A stretch of 21,004 nt of DNA from UBA6022 sp036382575 (GCA_036382575.1 DASVHL010000054.1:1-21004), one strand, 5' to 3'; numbered from the stretch's first letter, positions 6,427 through 14,343 are shown. The notes: generated by a model not told the origin, from the sequence alone. A program made the numbers and translations.

Positions 6427-8628
6427 ATGAATAGTCATCGTACAATTGCGTCATTTCGTATCGATTCAGTCAAAGACCAGCCGCTCCCATCGCACTTCGA
6501 GGGGTTACCTTTTAGTAGTGAGCAAATCAATGAGCTATTAGAAAACTGCCCGGCAATTCTTGTTAGTCCTGAGGCTATTCAAGATAGCTTACCTTTTAGT
6601 TCCGATGAATCTGCAGACCCTTATAATTATCAGTTGCGACAACCGTCATCCGAGCACCGTCGATCATTTGAGATTGTACCCACTGAACCAGGACAGACGT
6701 GGACTGACGAGTATGGTAATGAGTACAGTGCGTTGACACTAAAAGGAAACAACTTTTCGAACCCGAGTATCCTCGAGCATCCGACTGCATCCGAGGGGTT
6801 TATTGCCTACGGTCTGCAAGAAAGCAGTATTATTGGCCGGGTTATGCGTGCTTCGCAGTTACTGAGATCTCGGCATATTACTACGGAACATACAATTGGC
6901 TTAGCTGAGCCAAAACAATATCCATGGCCCCTGATCGATTCTATGACGAACGCCCATGAGCTTATTCCTCTAAAGGAGTATAAACGAAGAATCGTCACTC
7001 AATACTGGGAAGACTTACCTGACAGCATGCGCACACCAGCGGAATTAGCAGAGTTATACAGAAAATTCGAGGACATGACCTTTTATGTCTCTTTACGAGC
7101 GACTGATACGGCTTATCGCCTGCATGATATGCAAAATGAGCAGACCCGGCGCAATGTATATAATCAGATAGATCAACAGCACCTTTTGCCAGAAGGAGCT
7201 GATTCACTTGATCCTACTAATCCTAATGATATAGATCGCTATTTAGAGCATGTTTTCTGCCCTCGAGCTGGTCGCAACTATGCACGCCTACATACAGACA
7301 TGACACATGGGTTTGCCCATGGGCTTAATATGTCTGCGCTTGGCAGTATTGTTGATTTAGATAGTATCAGCGGCGCCCCATTAGGGTTTGATGATAAGGA
7401 AATTACTGACAAGGATCGTGCTAAAGATATTGCGGACGTAATGTCTGCAATTAGCACAATGCAGTATTTTAGGGCGCCTACTGGCTGTGTGCATTTCATG
7501 CATAGTTACATTAATGAAACGATAGCGCAGCACTCAAGTCTGGATTCTGCACTTGATCAACTAACGAGCGTACTTGATATCTTGCATAAAGACGTGCAGT
7601 CACGGGACAGGCTGAACGAAAGAGACTATACGAACATTGCTATTGCCTATGCTTATGACTATTTTTATCAACTTGTCGAGACTGCTCTTCCAGAGGGTCA
7701 GATCGATAAGCTACAGACAGAGATTCGGTCATACCTACGTGATGCTATTTCAAATCCCGAGATTACAGCAGCTATCCACGAAGAGTTCAATGCTAATAGT
7801 CAAACATACGTCGACGAATTGATCGATGAGCATACGAATGAAATATCAACAGCAGTCTATGAAGGCGGCAGATTCGACATTCTTGAAGCCATCCAACAGA
7901 CATATAGTCGCCCATCATCACATGTAGGCTCCTTAATGATCGAGCAGACATTGTTGACGTACTATAATGAAATTACTCGTCATATTATTGCAGCAAGAAC
8001 ACAGCAAAAATCTCAAGAAACTGATGAAAATATACCTTCAGATGTTGCGCATCGTGTAGCGCAATTACATATTCTGCGTCAGTATAACGACGAACTGCGG
8101 CCGATCGCAGAAGCTAAGGTTGCAGAACTCATCCCGTTACTTGAGGATCGGTTAATTGCCGCGACTAATTTTACAGTTTCAAAATCGTTACTTCCGGATT
8201 ATCCATCGTTTGCTAATATGGGGCTTAGTGAATCACATTTATGGCTATGCACAGACCAAGTGCCGTTGACGGCGGCAGTTAGTTGTATCGAATCATCAAA
8301 CTTACACCTGGAGATCGATCAGTTGCTGCTATCTGATGACGTTGACAATACTGTAATCATCCCCGCTTTTACTCCTGGCGTGGTTATAGATGAAATTATA
8401 AGTGACTCCCTATTTGACGGGTGGACACATGTCGACAATGAGGATGAATCGGTGCTATTAGTTAGCCTGGATAAACAACCGTCATATATGCTCACCAGAG
8501 AAACAAATAGTCAAGGTGAGCAATATCTTACATTACAGTTACCTAAAGACGCCTATGAAGCTCTGGCTGCTGGCAAGATATCATTAAGACAGCTTCTGCC
8601 AGCTGACGTACAGCCAACACTATTTTGA
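6427..8628 (+). CDS. 733-aa orphan with SelO/YdiU-like (protein AMPylase, kinase fold) motifs
   Basis: A large soluble acidic protein with no signal peptide or membrane span. Two regions resemble, from memory, the SelO pseudokinase family, which AMPylates proteins. Residues 96-110 (YGNEYSALTLKGNNF) resemble the strand carrying the ATP-binding lysine of the SelO LKGAG motif, giving K106. They are followed by a helix (ESSIIGRVMRAS, 132-143) like the SelO RSTIRE helix. Residues 295-311 (GFAHGLNMSALGSIVDL) and GAPLGFDD (316-323) resemble the SelO GFAHG-x-NMS-x-LG-x3-D and GPFGFLDD segment, giving N301 and D310 with the same 9-residue spacing. About four residues of the SelO NTDN loop are missing. 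The C-terminal ~350 residues are helical and not recognised. No Shine-Dalgarno precedes the ATG. It ends TGA. The SelO assignment is inference; the gene itself is certain. Confidence 0.8.
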   Translation: MNSHRTIASFRIDSVKDQPLPSHFEGLPFSSEQINELLENCPAILVSPEAIQDSLPFSSDESADPYNYQLRQPSSEHRRSFEIVPTEPGQTWTDEYGNEYSALTLKGNNFSNPSILEHPTASEGFIAYGLQESSIIGRVMRASQLLRSRHITTEHTIGLAEPKQYPWPLIDSMTNAHELIPLKEYKRRIVTQYWEDLPDSMRTPAELAELYRKFEDMTFYVSLRATDTAYRLHDMQNEQTRRNVYNQIDQQHLLPEGADSLDPTNPNDIDRYLEHVFCPRAGRNYARLHTDMTHGFAHGLNMSALGSIVDLDSISGAPLGFDDKEITDKDRAKDIADVMSAISTMQYFRAPTGCVHFMHSYINETIAQHSSLDSALDQLTSVLDILHKDVQSRDRLNERDYTNIAIAYAYDYFYQLVETALPEGQIDKLQTEIRSYLRDAISNPEITAAIHEEFNANSQTYVDELIDEHTNEISTAVYEGGRFDILEAIQQTYSRPSSHVGSLMIEQTLLTYYNEITRHIIAARTQQKSQETDENIPSDVAHRVAQLHILRQYNDELRPIAEAKVAELIPLLEDRLIAATNFTVSKSLLPDYPSFANMGLSESHLWLCTDQVPLTAAVSCIESSNLHLEIDQLLLSDDVDNTVIIPAFTPGVVIDEIISDSLFDGWTHVDNEDESVLLVSLDKQPSYMLTRETNSQGEQYLTLQLPKDAYEALAAGKISLRQLLPADVQPTLF

Positions 8629-8662
8629 TAAGCGGTACTAATATCAGAGTCTGCTAATACTA

Positions 8663-8911
8663 CTATTCTAATTCCCTTTGTCTTAATTCGAATGCCAAGC
8701 GTCCCAAGATAAGATCAATATCGTGCTGTGCGCGTGGACTGTTTTCGAATTCATTCTCGCGACGCGCTAGCCAGTGTTCGCGTAGGTCACGGAGTGCCTG
8801 GGTATTTGGATAATAATTTTTATCACCAAAGTCACGTGAATGTTGCAAATCACCGTATAGGCTAGCATGCCCCTGTTCAATTACCGGTAGAGTTTCCGTT
8901 TGTTGTTCCAT
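8663..8911 (-). CDS. Unknown 82-aa charged protein
   Basis: Not recognised. Of the two nearby ATGs, the one at 8911 is in frame, with GAGG (8922-8919) seven bases upstream. The protein is hydrophilic with an apparent helical second half (QALRDLREHWLARRENEFEN and DLILGRLAFELRQRE) and no membrane span or Cys. It is convergent with the 733-aa gene and separated from it by 34 bases that lack a clear T-tract terminator. Confidence 0.6.
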   Translation of the reverse strand: MEQQTETLPVIEQGHASLYGDLQHSRDFGDKNYYPNTQALRDLREHWLARRENEFENSPRAQHDIDLILGRLAFELRQRELE

Positions 8912-9099
8912 TCCATTACCTCAATCTTACGTTTGAATCATTTCTTGAAATTGTGCACATGTATTGCCTAGCGAAGCTATTGTCGCGGAGATAAGCGTTT
9001 TGCTTGATCCCCGGGGATTTTGCTATACGCTAGTATGCCATTAGTGTACACCCATACATATAAATAGCAAACAGTTAGTGCCCTCACATCTACTTTCTC

Positions 9100-9128
9100 T
9101 TGGCATAACAGGGCTAATTTGCTACAAT
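9100..9128 (+). promoter_or_regulatory. Promoter of tRNA-Thr(GGT)
   Basis: TTGGCA (9100-9105) and TACAAT (9123-9128) are 17 bases apart. Transcription would start near 9135, a few bases before the tRNA at 9141. The 229-base gap 8912-9140 otherwise shows only a 12-bp palindrome (9007-9018) of unknown meaning. Confidence 0.75.
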
Positions 9129-9140
9129 TAACCGAGGTAC

Positions 9141-9216
9141 GCCGCGATAGCTCAGTTGGTAGAGCGCATCCATGGTAAGGATGAGGTCCTGGGTTCAAAT
9201 CCCAGTCGTGGCTCCA
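9141..9216 (+). tRNA. tRNA-Thr (anticodon GGT)
   Basis: This is a 76-nt tRNA with encoded CCA. The acceptor stem is GCCGCGA/TCGTGGC (one G-U pair). The D arm contains GCTCAGTTGGTAGAGC. The anticodon stem CATCC/GGATG encloses ATGGTAA, so the anticodon after the invariant T is GGT. The T arm is CTGGG-TTCAAAT-CCCAG. Together with the TGT isoacceptor at 5812 it covers threonine codons. It sits just upstream of rpmG. Confidence 0.95.
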
Positions 9217-9252
9217 TTTTAGTGTTCAACCCTAGTAATTATCCTAATTTAA

Positions 9253-9261
9253 TGCTAGAAT
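9253..9261 (+). promoter_or_regulatory. Extended -10 element before rpmG
   Basis: TGC followed by TAGAAT (9256-9261) is an extended -10. No good -35 lies at the right distance. The start would be near 9268, about 31 bases before the rpmG ATG. Read-through from tRNA-Thr is also possible. Confidence 0.45.
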
Positions 9262-9298
9262 AAATAAGATTGAAATAACAAACTTAAGTGAGTAAGTA

Positions 9299-9505
9299 AT
9301 GGCAAAGAAGAATACAAAGCGCAAATTGGTAGGACTCGTGAGTGATCTAACAGGTCACCGCACGTACTACACAACCAAAAACGTACAGAATACGACTGAA
9401 AAAATCGTTTTAAAGAAATACGATCCAATTGCTCGTACTCATGCTACCTACACCGAGACAAAAAAGAACCTCGGTCGTAACGAAATTAAGCCTCGTAAGA
9501 GCTAA
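9299..9505 (+). CDS. rpmG: 50S ribosomal protein L33
   Basis: This is a 68-aa L33, a structural protein of the large ribosomal subunit near the E site. The start MAKKNTKRKLVGL and the core YYTTKNVQNTTEKIVLKKYDP are the family hallmark. There are no CxxC zinc motifs, so it is the zinc-free (C-minus) form. It is slightly longer than the usual 50-56 aa because of a basic C-terminal extension (NLGRNEIKPRKS). It is monocistronic, preceded by tRNA-Thr and followed at once by a strong terminator. The Shine-Dalgarno is weak (AGTGAG). Confidence 0.95.
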   Translation: MAKKNTKRKLVGLVSDLTGHRTYYTTKNVQNTTEKIVLKKYDPIARTHATYTETKKNLGRNEIKPRKS

Positions 9506-9519
9506 TCGTTACAAGCCAA

Positions 9520-9550
9520 AATCCCCCAGCAGGGTCTGGGGGATTTTTTT
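9520..9550 (+). terminator. Intrinsic terminator of rpmG
   Basis: ATCCCCCAG (9521-9529) pairs perfectly with CTGGGGGAT (9536-9544) over a six-base loop, followed by seven T (9544-9550). It lies 15 bases after the rpmG stop. Confidence 0.95.
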
Positions 9551-9564
9551 ATGCATTAATTATA

Positions 9565-9603
9565 TGACAAGAACAAAGCCCCAGAGATTTCTCTCATGGG
9601 GCT
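9565..9603 (-). terminator. Intrinsic terminator of the 133-aa acidic protein gene
   Basis: On the minus strand AGCCCCA pairs with TGGGGCT and GAGA pairs with TCTC around a GAAA loop, with one bulge (9603-9577). It is followed by the T-rich tract TTGTTCTTG. It lies about 27 bases after the leftward gene stop. Confidence 0.75.
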
Positions 9604-9630
9604 CGTTCGTCATTTATGTTTGGAAGGCGG

Positions 9631-10032
9631 TTATTCGGCCAGCTGAGGATCACCCCACTGCCCTTTGTGCAAGGACCAGGCCATGTTCTCTTGATAGAGC
9701 CAATCCTCAGTGACACTGTCGTCAATCGTAGCGAAGTATAGCTGAAGCTCCAGGCGCTCGGCGCGGGTCAGTGGCGGATCGAGTTGCTCAATGGCAAGTG
9801 CATGTTCCTGAAGCGTAAACGTCTGGTCTCGAACGGGGTCAAAACCGTTGATGATGGCCTGGCGGAATTGCCGGGCCTCTTCTTGTTCCTCGGCTATAAA
9901 CGCATCTCTGAGATCTTTATCCATCTCATCAATGAAGGCATCGTAGGCCTCTTGTTGAGCGTACAGTTCGACCTCATGATCATTGAGACCTTCGGCGATT
10001 GCCTGGCGCTCGGAAATGCAAGGACGTACCAT
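9631..10032 (-). CDS. Unknown 133-aa acidic helical protein
   Basis: Not recognised. The ATG at 10032 was chosen because GGAAGG (10045-10040) sits seven bases upstream. A TTG at 10047 would add five residues but has no ribosome site. The protein is rich in Glu, Asp, Gln and Ala and strongly helical (HEVELYAQQEAYDAFIDEMD, and AEEQEEARQFRQ), with a short C-terminal part containing three Trp. It has one Cys and no membrane span. It is a monocistronic unit with a perfect-consensus promoter and its own terminator, so strong expression is expected. Codon third positions look more G/C-rich than in neighbouring orphans, which could reflect high expression or a different origin. Confidence 0.75.
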   Translation of the reverse strand: MVRPCISERQAIAEGLNDHEVELYAQQEAYDAFIDEMDKDLRDAFIAEEQEEARQFRQAIINGFDPVRDQTFTLQEHALAIEQLDPPLTRAERLELQLYFATIDDSVTEDWLYQENMAWSLHKGQWGDPQLAE

Positions 10033-10073
10033 GGCTACACCTTCCAAATTGTGAAATTACGAACGTGATGTAT

Positions 10074-10102
10074 ATTATATCAAATCTTAGGCAAAATGTC
10101 AA
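10074..10102 (-). promoter_or_regulatory. Perfect-consensus sigma-70-type promoter
   Basis: On the minus strand TTGACA (10102-10097) and TATAAT (10079-10074) are separated by 17 bases, an exact consensus. The -35 lies directly after the stop codon of the TPR gene. The start would be near 10067, giving a 35-base leader for the acidic protein. Confidence 0.92.
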
Positions 10103-10104
10103 TG

Positions 10105-10758
10105 TTACATGACAACGCGGCGAACTTGTCGAACACGTTTAGGCTGTCCTTGAGGGATGATCATTTTAGCAGCTTTTTCGCGAAGTTCTACAGATAGTTC
10201 AGACTGGCCGGTGCGGTCGTAGGCGTCAGCGAGGATGTTAAGGGTCTGAGGGATTGGATCAAGTTCAACGGCGCGTTCAAGAGAATCAATCATCTTTTTG
10301 TTGTGACCAAGCTTTTCTTGTACCTTGGCATAGGCAATATAGCGGGCAGACAGGTTATCTTCCATGGCAATCGCCTGTTCAAAGGCTAGCGCAGCCTTTT
10401 CGTAGTACTTTGTTTCGTAGTAGATCAAACCCACGTTATGGAGGCTGCTAGCGCTAGGTTCGAGTGATTGAGCAATCTCGAAACACTCAATTGCGTCCTT
10501 AAAGGCCTTTTGTTTGGCGTACAGGATACCTAGACGGTTATAAGCGGTCGAGTTACGCTCATCGACACGTAGGATGGTAAGAAGTGCCTTTTCAGCACGC
10601 AAATATTTACGATCGCGTAATGATTCCTGAGCTACGTCCCATAATTGATCTAGTTTTTCAGAGATCTTAAGGGGTAAATCGGCGACGACTTCATTGATAG
10701 TCTGGTGTTTGAAGACGGCCCAAATACCGAACATGGCAACGATAAGTATTGCTAACAT
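10105..10758 (-). CDS. Membrane-anchored TPR-repeat protein
   Basis: This is a 217-aa protein with one N-terminal membrane span (residues 1-16, LAILIVAMFGIWAVF) and then about five tetratricopeptide repeats at roughly 37-70, 71-104, 105-136, 137-170 and 171-204. The best repeat is residues 71-104, containing AYNRLGILYAKQKAFKDAIE and the LEP terminator of the motif. The tail is basic (QPKRVRQVRRVVM). Such proteins act as scaffolds for protein assembly; the partner is unknown. No Shine-Dalgarno is present. A TATAAT ends eight bases before the ATG, so the mRNA is probably leaderless and independent of the upstream holB gene. Confidence 0.85.
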   Translation of the reverse strand: MLAILIVAMFGIWAVFKHQTINEVVADLPLKISEKLDQLWDVAQESLRDRKYLRAEKALLTILRVDERNSTAYNRLGILYAKQKAFKDAIECFEIAQSLEPSASSLHNVGLIYYETKYYEKAALAFEQAIAMEDNLSARYIAYAKVQEKLGHNKKMIDSLERAVELDPIPQTLNILADAYDRTGQSELSVELREKAAKMIIPQGQPKRVRQVRRVVM

Positions 10759-10766
10759 ATTGTTTT

Positions 10767-10775
10767 ATTATAGCA
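10767..10775 (-). promoter_or_regulatory. Extended -10 promoter giving a leaderless TPR mRNA
   Basis: On the minus strand TGC plus TATAAT (10772-10767) lies between the holB-like stop and the TPR ATG. The ATG begins eight bases after the -10. A possible -35 is TTGTAC (10797-10792) at a 19-base spacing. Confidence 0.65.
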
Positions 10776-10786
10776 CAACCAGGGTG

Positions 10787-11635
10787 CTAGAGTACAAACT
10801 GAGCCATCTGTAGACGGATATTAAAATTGCTGTTGATCTGTTCTTTGAGCGTAAGTAGCGATTCAAGCTGAGTCACAAGTGCCTGTTGCGGTTTGGCACT
10901 CAGACTACGTCGAGTGATCTGTAAAGCACTATCAACTAGCTGCAAGGCCTGTTCGCGGTCAGATTGATACTTTTGAATAATCTTGAGGCGGTCATAGCTG
11001 TTTGCCTGCAGGAATGTTCGGGCATCAGTCATACATTGAGCGCGCTGCGTAAAGTACGTCTCGTCGTTTACGAGCCGCTCTAGTTCAACGGGCAAACCAT
11101 CGGCAATGAACGCCAGCTGAGCCCTTTTCGTCGGATCGGTTACCCCAAGTTGATCAATGTACGCTTGAGTTTGCTCATGAGTTAATGGCAAAACGTTCAA
11201 CGTCTGTGAACGAGAACGAATCGTTGGGAATAATCGAGCAAGATCGTATGTCTCGAGAATAAAATAGACATTCTTGCCTGGCTCTTCTAGCAACTTCAAT
11301 AATGCATGTTGAGCATTGGGCATCATTCGATCAGCTGAACGGATAATGAATACTCGTGGCGTTGGCTGTTTAGCACGCACGCTGTCATACAGCGCGCGAA
11401 TGTCATCGGTGATTACTCGCCCATTCTTGATGTCTATATCGAACTTTTTACCATCCTTTGATTTTTTCTTTGGAACGATAATCTCTTCGGGCGATCCGAG
11501 GTTATTACTGATATATTTTGCAACATCAAGGGTGCCAGTGCCACTATTGCCCGTTATGATCAAGGCCTGCGGTGGGTCGATCATCACTGCGTCGAGCAGT
11601 AGTTTTGATTGTGGGTGAAGTAGTGGCTGCTGCAT
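10787..11635 (-). CDS. holB: DNA polymerase III delta prime subunit-like AAA+ protein
   Basis: This 282-aa clamp-loader AAA+ protein should help load the sliding clamp at the replication fork. The P-loop region is GNSGTGTL (29-36), where the usual Lys is replaced by Thr, so ATP binding is probably lost, as in many delta prime subunits. The family signature is clear: VFIIRSADRM (95-104), LLKLLEEP (112-119), YFILET (124-129) and the SRC-like motif SRSQ (141-144). The cysteine zinc module of E. coli delta prime is absent. It is somewhat shorter than the usual 300-330 aa. GAGGG seven bases before the ATG supports the start. It follows the pseudouridine synthase by 14 bases in the trpS operon. Confidence 0.85.
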   Translation of the reverse strand: MQQPLLHPQSKLLLDAVMIDPPQALIITGNSGTGTLDVAKYISNNLGSPEEIIVPKKKSKDGKKFDIDIKNGRVITDDIRALYDSVRAKQPTPRVFIIRSADRMMPNAQHALLKLLEEPGKNVYFILETYDLARLFPTIRSRSQTLNVLPLTHEQTQAYIDQLGVTDPTKRAQLAFIADGLPVELERLVNDETYFTQRAQCMTDARTFLQANSYDRLKIIQKYQSDREQALQLVDSALQITRRSLSAKPQQALVTQLESLLTLKEQINSNFNIRLQMAQFVL

Positions 11636-11649
11636 AGCTCTACCCTCTC

Positions 11650-12801
11650 TTATAACGCGGTTTTAAACTCTGGCGGTAATGGTGCCTCGAAGGTACGCCG
11701 ATCACTGATAGGTATGGTGATTTCAAGGCTTAGTGCATGGAGATACAGCCGATCGGCTTCCTTACCGTATACACGGTCACCTAAAATAGGCGTACCAAGG
11801 TAACTCATATGAACACGTAGCTGATGCGTACGTCCGGTATGTGGTCGTAGTTCAATGAGCGCAAGCTTGTCATTCGCGTCGAGAACGGTGTAATTAGTAA
11901 TGGCCGACTTGCCTTTAGCATCCACACGGAAGGTGCTCCGTGCTGAAGGATTACGTCCGATCGGAAGATCTATACGAGCTTTGTCGTTCTTTGGTGTGCC
12001 GACAGTTACCGCCATGTAGGTTTTCTTGGTTTTGCGATCTGCAAATTGCTTTTGTAACATCGTTGCCGTGGCTTCGTTACGTGCACCGATCATAATACCG
12101 CTTGTATCACGATCTAGACGATGAACGATGCCAGGGCGGTTCGTATCGGCATTGTAGTCACAGTAACGACGGAAGAACTCGCCAACTGTAAATTCTTCGT
12201 TTAGCGCACCCTTAGCATGCGTAAGAATACCAATTGGCTTATTGATGACGATAACGTTATCATCTAGATAGATAATCGGTAATTCTTGGTCGGAGTAATC
12301 GACTGCATCAGGTGTATCAATGGCAATGCTATCGCTGTCAACAATATTGACCTTTGGCGACAGCTGCACTTCACCATTGACGGTAATGTGTCCCGCCTTG
12401 ATATGTTTTTGCCATGTACTGCGAGAAGTACCAGGATGACGGTCTGCAAGTTCAGAATCAAGTCGTCGCTTTGCGGATTTCGTAATAAATACATAGACTT
12501 CCTTGCCCTTAAACGGCAGCGCATATTCCGTACGATGATCTTGCGGATTAGGTAATGTCTCACCCTCTACGTTCTCATCAATTAAGCGAACTTGCTCTAG
12601 GACATATTCTGGATCATCTAACGCCTCGTCATCAAATAAGATGTAGTAGTTGTGGCGCATAAAACGAAATGACACCAACGTGCTAAGTGGTGTAGTATTT
12701 GTTAGTTTCACCTGTTCTACGTGACGTGGTGCATTATCTTCACCGGCGATCTCAAATCGCCTTAAAATAGAGATGATATCCATGCTTGATACTTTAACCA
12801 C
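11650..12801 (-). CDS. RluA/RluD-family pseudouridine synthase with an unusual N-terminal domain
   Basis: This 383-aa enzyme converts uridine to pseudouridine in rRNA or tRNA. Residues ~110-165 form an S4 RNA-binding domain (KRRLDSELADRHPGTSRSTW, then GHITVNGE). Residues ~175-365 are the catalytic domain, with HRLDRDTSG (227-235; catalytic D230) and RPHTGRTHQLRVHM (319-332). The first ~105 residues are an extra region not found in standard RluD and similar in pattern to the preceding 145-aa gene. The start GTG at 12801 is preferred: AGGGG lies eight bases upstream and the gene would overlap the previous stop by 8 bases. An ATG at 12783 is the alternative. The target uridine cannot be deduced. 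Confidence 0.9.
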   Translation of the reverse strand: MVKVSSMDIISILRRFEIAGEDNAPRHVEQVKLTNTTPLSTLVSFRFMRHNYYILFDDEALDDPEYVLEQVRLIDENVEGETLPNPQDHRTEYALPFKGKEVYVFITKSAKRRLDSELADRHPGTSRSTWQKHIKAGHITVNGEVQLSPKVNIVDSDSIAIDTPDAVDYSDQELPIIYLDDNVIVINKPIGILTHAKGALNEEFTVGEFFRRYCDYNADTNRPGIVHRLDRDTSGIMIGARNEATATMLQKQFADRKTKKTYMAVTVGTPKNDKARIDLPIGRNPSARSTFRVDAKGKSAITNYTVLDANDKLALIELRPHTGRTHQLRVHMSYLGTPILGDRVYGKEADRLYLHALSLEITIPISDRRTFEAPLPPEFKTAL

Positions 12802-13231
12802 TGACTGAACCCCTGACTTTTGTTGATTTAGATTGATTGATTTTATATAGAAATACTAGATCGTAGCCGGAATCGCTCGCATACGGCTGTAGGTCATTTT
12901 CATAGTTTTCTGGCTGCGTATAAACATCGGCTGATTTCACAGGACTAAGGTCATTAAAATCTTTGATTTGTCTCACCTTTAATAGTGATCCTGTATTTTG
13001 ACCAGCAATATTTTCTATTTCTTCAATAACGTGTGCTTTGCTTTGAACGTAGTCTTCCGCGTAAAGATAATACCGCTCACTATTTATTTCAATTTTCCAA
13101 ATAAATGAATCGGGAGTTAATTGGCGCGCCATAATAACTACGACGTTATCATTGTCACTGATATCTATACCATCATATTGCGACACTGCGTCCTTGATGG
13201 CTGCGGTGCGATAAAAGAATTCACGTAGCAT
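12794..13231 (-). CDS. Unknown 145-aa protein between trpS and the pseudouridine synthase gene
   Basis: Not recognised. The ATG at 13231 has AAGGAA six bases upstream, and it starts two bases after the trpS stop, so it belongs to the trpS operon. It is soluble with no Cys. A central segment, KIEINSERYYLYAEDY followed by VIEEIENIAG, resembles the pattern FRFMRHNYYILFDD...VLEQV in the N-terminal extension of the next protein, so the two may share a small alpha/beta fold. Function unknown; the position suggests translation or RNA modification. Confidence 0.7.
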   Translation of the reverse strand: MLREFFYRTAAIKDAVSQYDGIDISDNDNVVVIMARQLTPDSFIWKIEINSERYYLYAEDYVQSKAHVIEEIENIAGQNTGSLLKVRQIKDFNDLSPVKSADVYTQPENYENDLQPYASDSGYDLVFLYKINQSKSTKVRGSVSG

Positions 13232-13233
13232 TT

Positions 13234-14334
13234 TTAATTCCTTGGCCGCAGACCGACTGCCTGCTGCGCACGCAAAAGTGTCGCATTGGCTGTTTGTGAC
13301 AGGTCGCGCTCTGACTGTTCAAGTTTTGCGATGATCGCTGTATCATCAACCGTCGCTAGCTTCTGCTGGAAGTTAGTTAGGAATTGCTCTACTTCATTTG
13401 CGACAACTTGTTTAAAGTCACCGTAGCGAGTTTGCCCCTCGAACTCTGCAATAGTATCGGCCAGATTTTGACCACGAAGAAGTGACAAGATTTCGAGGAG
13501 ATTTGAAATGCCAGGTTGATTGGCTTTGTCAAAATGAATCTCAGCTTTGTCGTCAGTCGTTGCAGACATGATTTTTTTAGCAGCGACAGCTGGGTCATCA
13601 CCCAGGAAGATAACACCACGACCAGACTCGTCTGATTTGCTCATCTTTTTAGTTGGATCAACAAGATCTTTGATACGAAGGCCCTGGTCTTTACCAAAGA
13701 ATTCATGCTGTTTTGGCACTGATTCTGGGATCGTGAAGATGTCGCCAAATTTGTTGTTAATACGCTCTGCGATATCGCGCGTGTATTCAAGATGCTGTGT
13801 TTGATCCTCGCCTACCGGGACATACTGGGCGTTATAAAGAAGGATGTCGGCTGCCATAAGGACCGGATAGTTAAATAGGCCAACTGAGACTGACGAGAAT
13901 AGATTTCGTGTCGCCTGTCGGATCTCACCGTCATGTGCCTCGTCAGAAATAACGTTACTTAAATCAAGAGTGTGACTCTTTTCCTTAAACTGAGTCATTC
14001 GGCTCATTTCGCCGAAACCAGTGAAGCAGTCGAGGATCCATGTAAGCTCGCTGTGGGCGCTGATGTGGCTTTGGCGGTACAGATGAATACTTTCGTTGTC
14101 TAGTGGCAAACCAGCAGCCACAAACAAGCGTGCGTTGTGAAGAATCTGATCATATAGCTCATCGTGCTTAATTGGTGTCGTGAAGCTATGGAGATCTGGA
14201 ATAAACATATTGATCTGGTATTCGTCAGATCGTTTTTTTGCCATATCGATCATTGGCAAAATAGCGCCAAAATAATTACCAATAGTAAGGTCGTTGTTGG
14301 CGCGGAGGCCAGTTAAGATGACAGGTTTATTCAT
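13234..14334 (-). CDS. trpS: Tryptophanyl-tRNA synthetase
   Basis: This 366-aa class I aminoacyl-tRNA synthetase attaches Trp to tRNA-Trp. Motifs: the HIGH-like TIGN (17-20) after VILTGLRA, FNYPVLMAADILLY (154-167) with the Trp-binding Asp163, VPVGEDQTQHLE (172-183), and KMSKS (230-234). The length is somewhat above the typical 330-340 aa; several loops around 120-145 are longer than in E. coli TrpS. The ATG at 14334 was chosen over the upstream in-frame ATG at 14364. It gives the standard MNKPVILTGL start, and TATAAT at 14349-14344 ends nine bases before it, so a longer protein would have to begin upstream of the promoter. First gene of the trpS operon. Confidence 0.95.
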   Translation of the reverse strand: MNKPVILTGLRANNDLTIGNYFGAILPMIDMAKKRSDEYQINMFIPDLHSFTTPIKHDELYDQILHNARLFVAAGLPLDNESIHLYRQSHISAHSELTWILDCFTGFGEMSRMTQFKEKSHTLDLSNVISDEAHDGEIRQATRNLFSSVSVGLFNYPVLMAADILLYNAQYVPVGEDQTQHLEYTRDIAERINNKFGDIFTIPESVPKQHEFFGKDQGLRIKDLVDPTKKMSKSDESGRGVIFLGDDPAVAAKKIMSATTDDKAEIHFDKANQPGISNLLEILSLLRGQNLADTIAEFEGQTRYGDFKQVVANEVEQFLTNFQQKLATVDDTAIIAKLEQSERDLSQTANATLLRAQQAVGLRPRN

Positions 14335-14343
14335 ACTCTCATC

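Noticed and set aside
8635..8663. Imperfect 29-base dyad between the convergent genes
   Set aside because: It has mismatches at three pairs and no T run; not convincing as a terminator.
9007..9018. Perfect 12-bp palindrome ATCCCCGGGGAT in the gap before tRNA-Thr
   Set aside because: A single short palindrome without a promoter or other structure around it; could be chance.
9429..9713. 94-aa rightward frame
   Set aside because: It crosses the rpmG terminator and the acidic protein terminator and overlaps both genes; no ribosome site.
13547..13804. 85-aa rightward frame inside trpS
   Set aside because: Antisense shadow of a conserved gene with no ribosome site.
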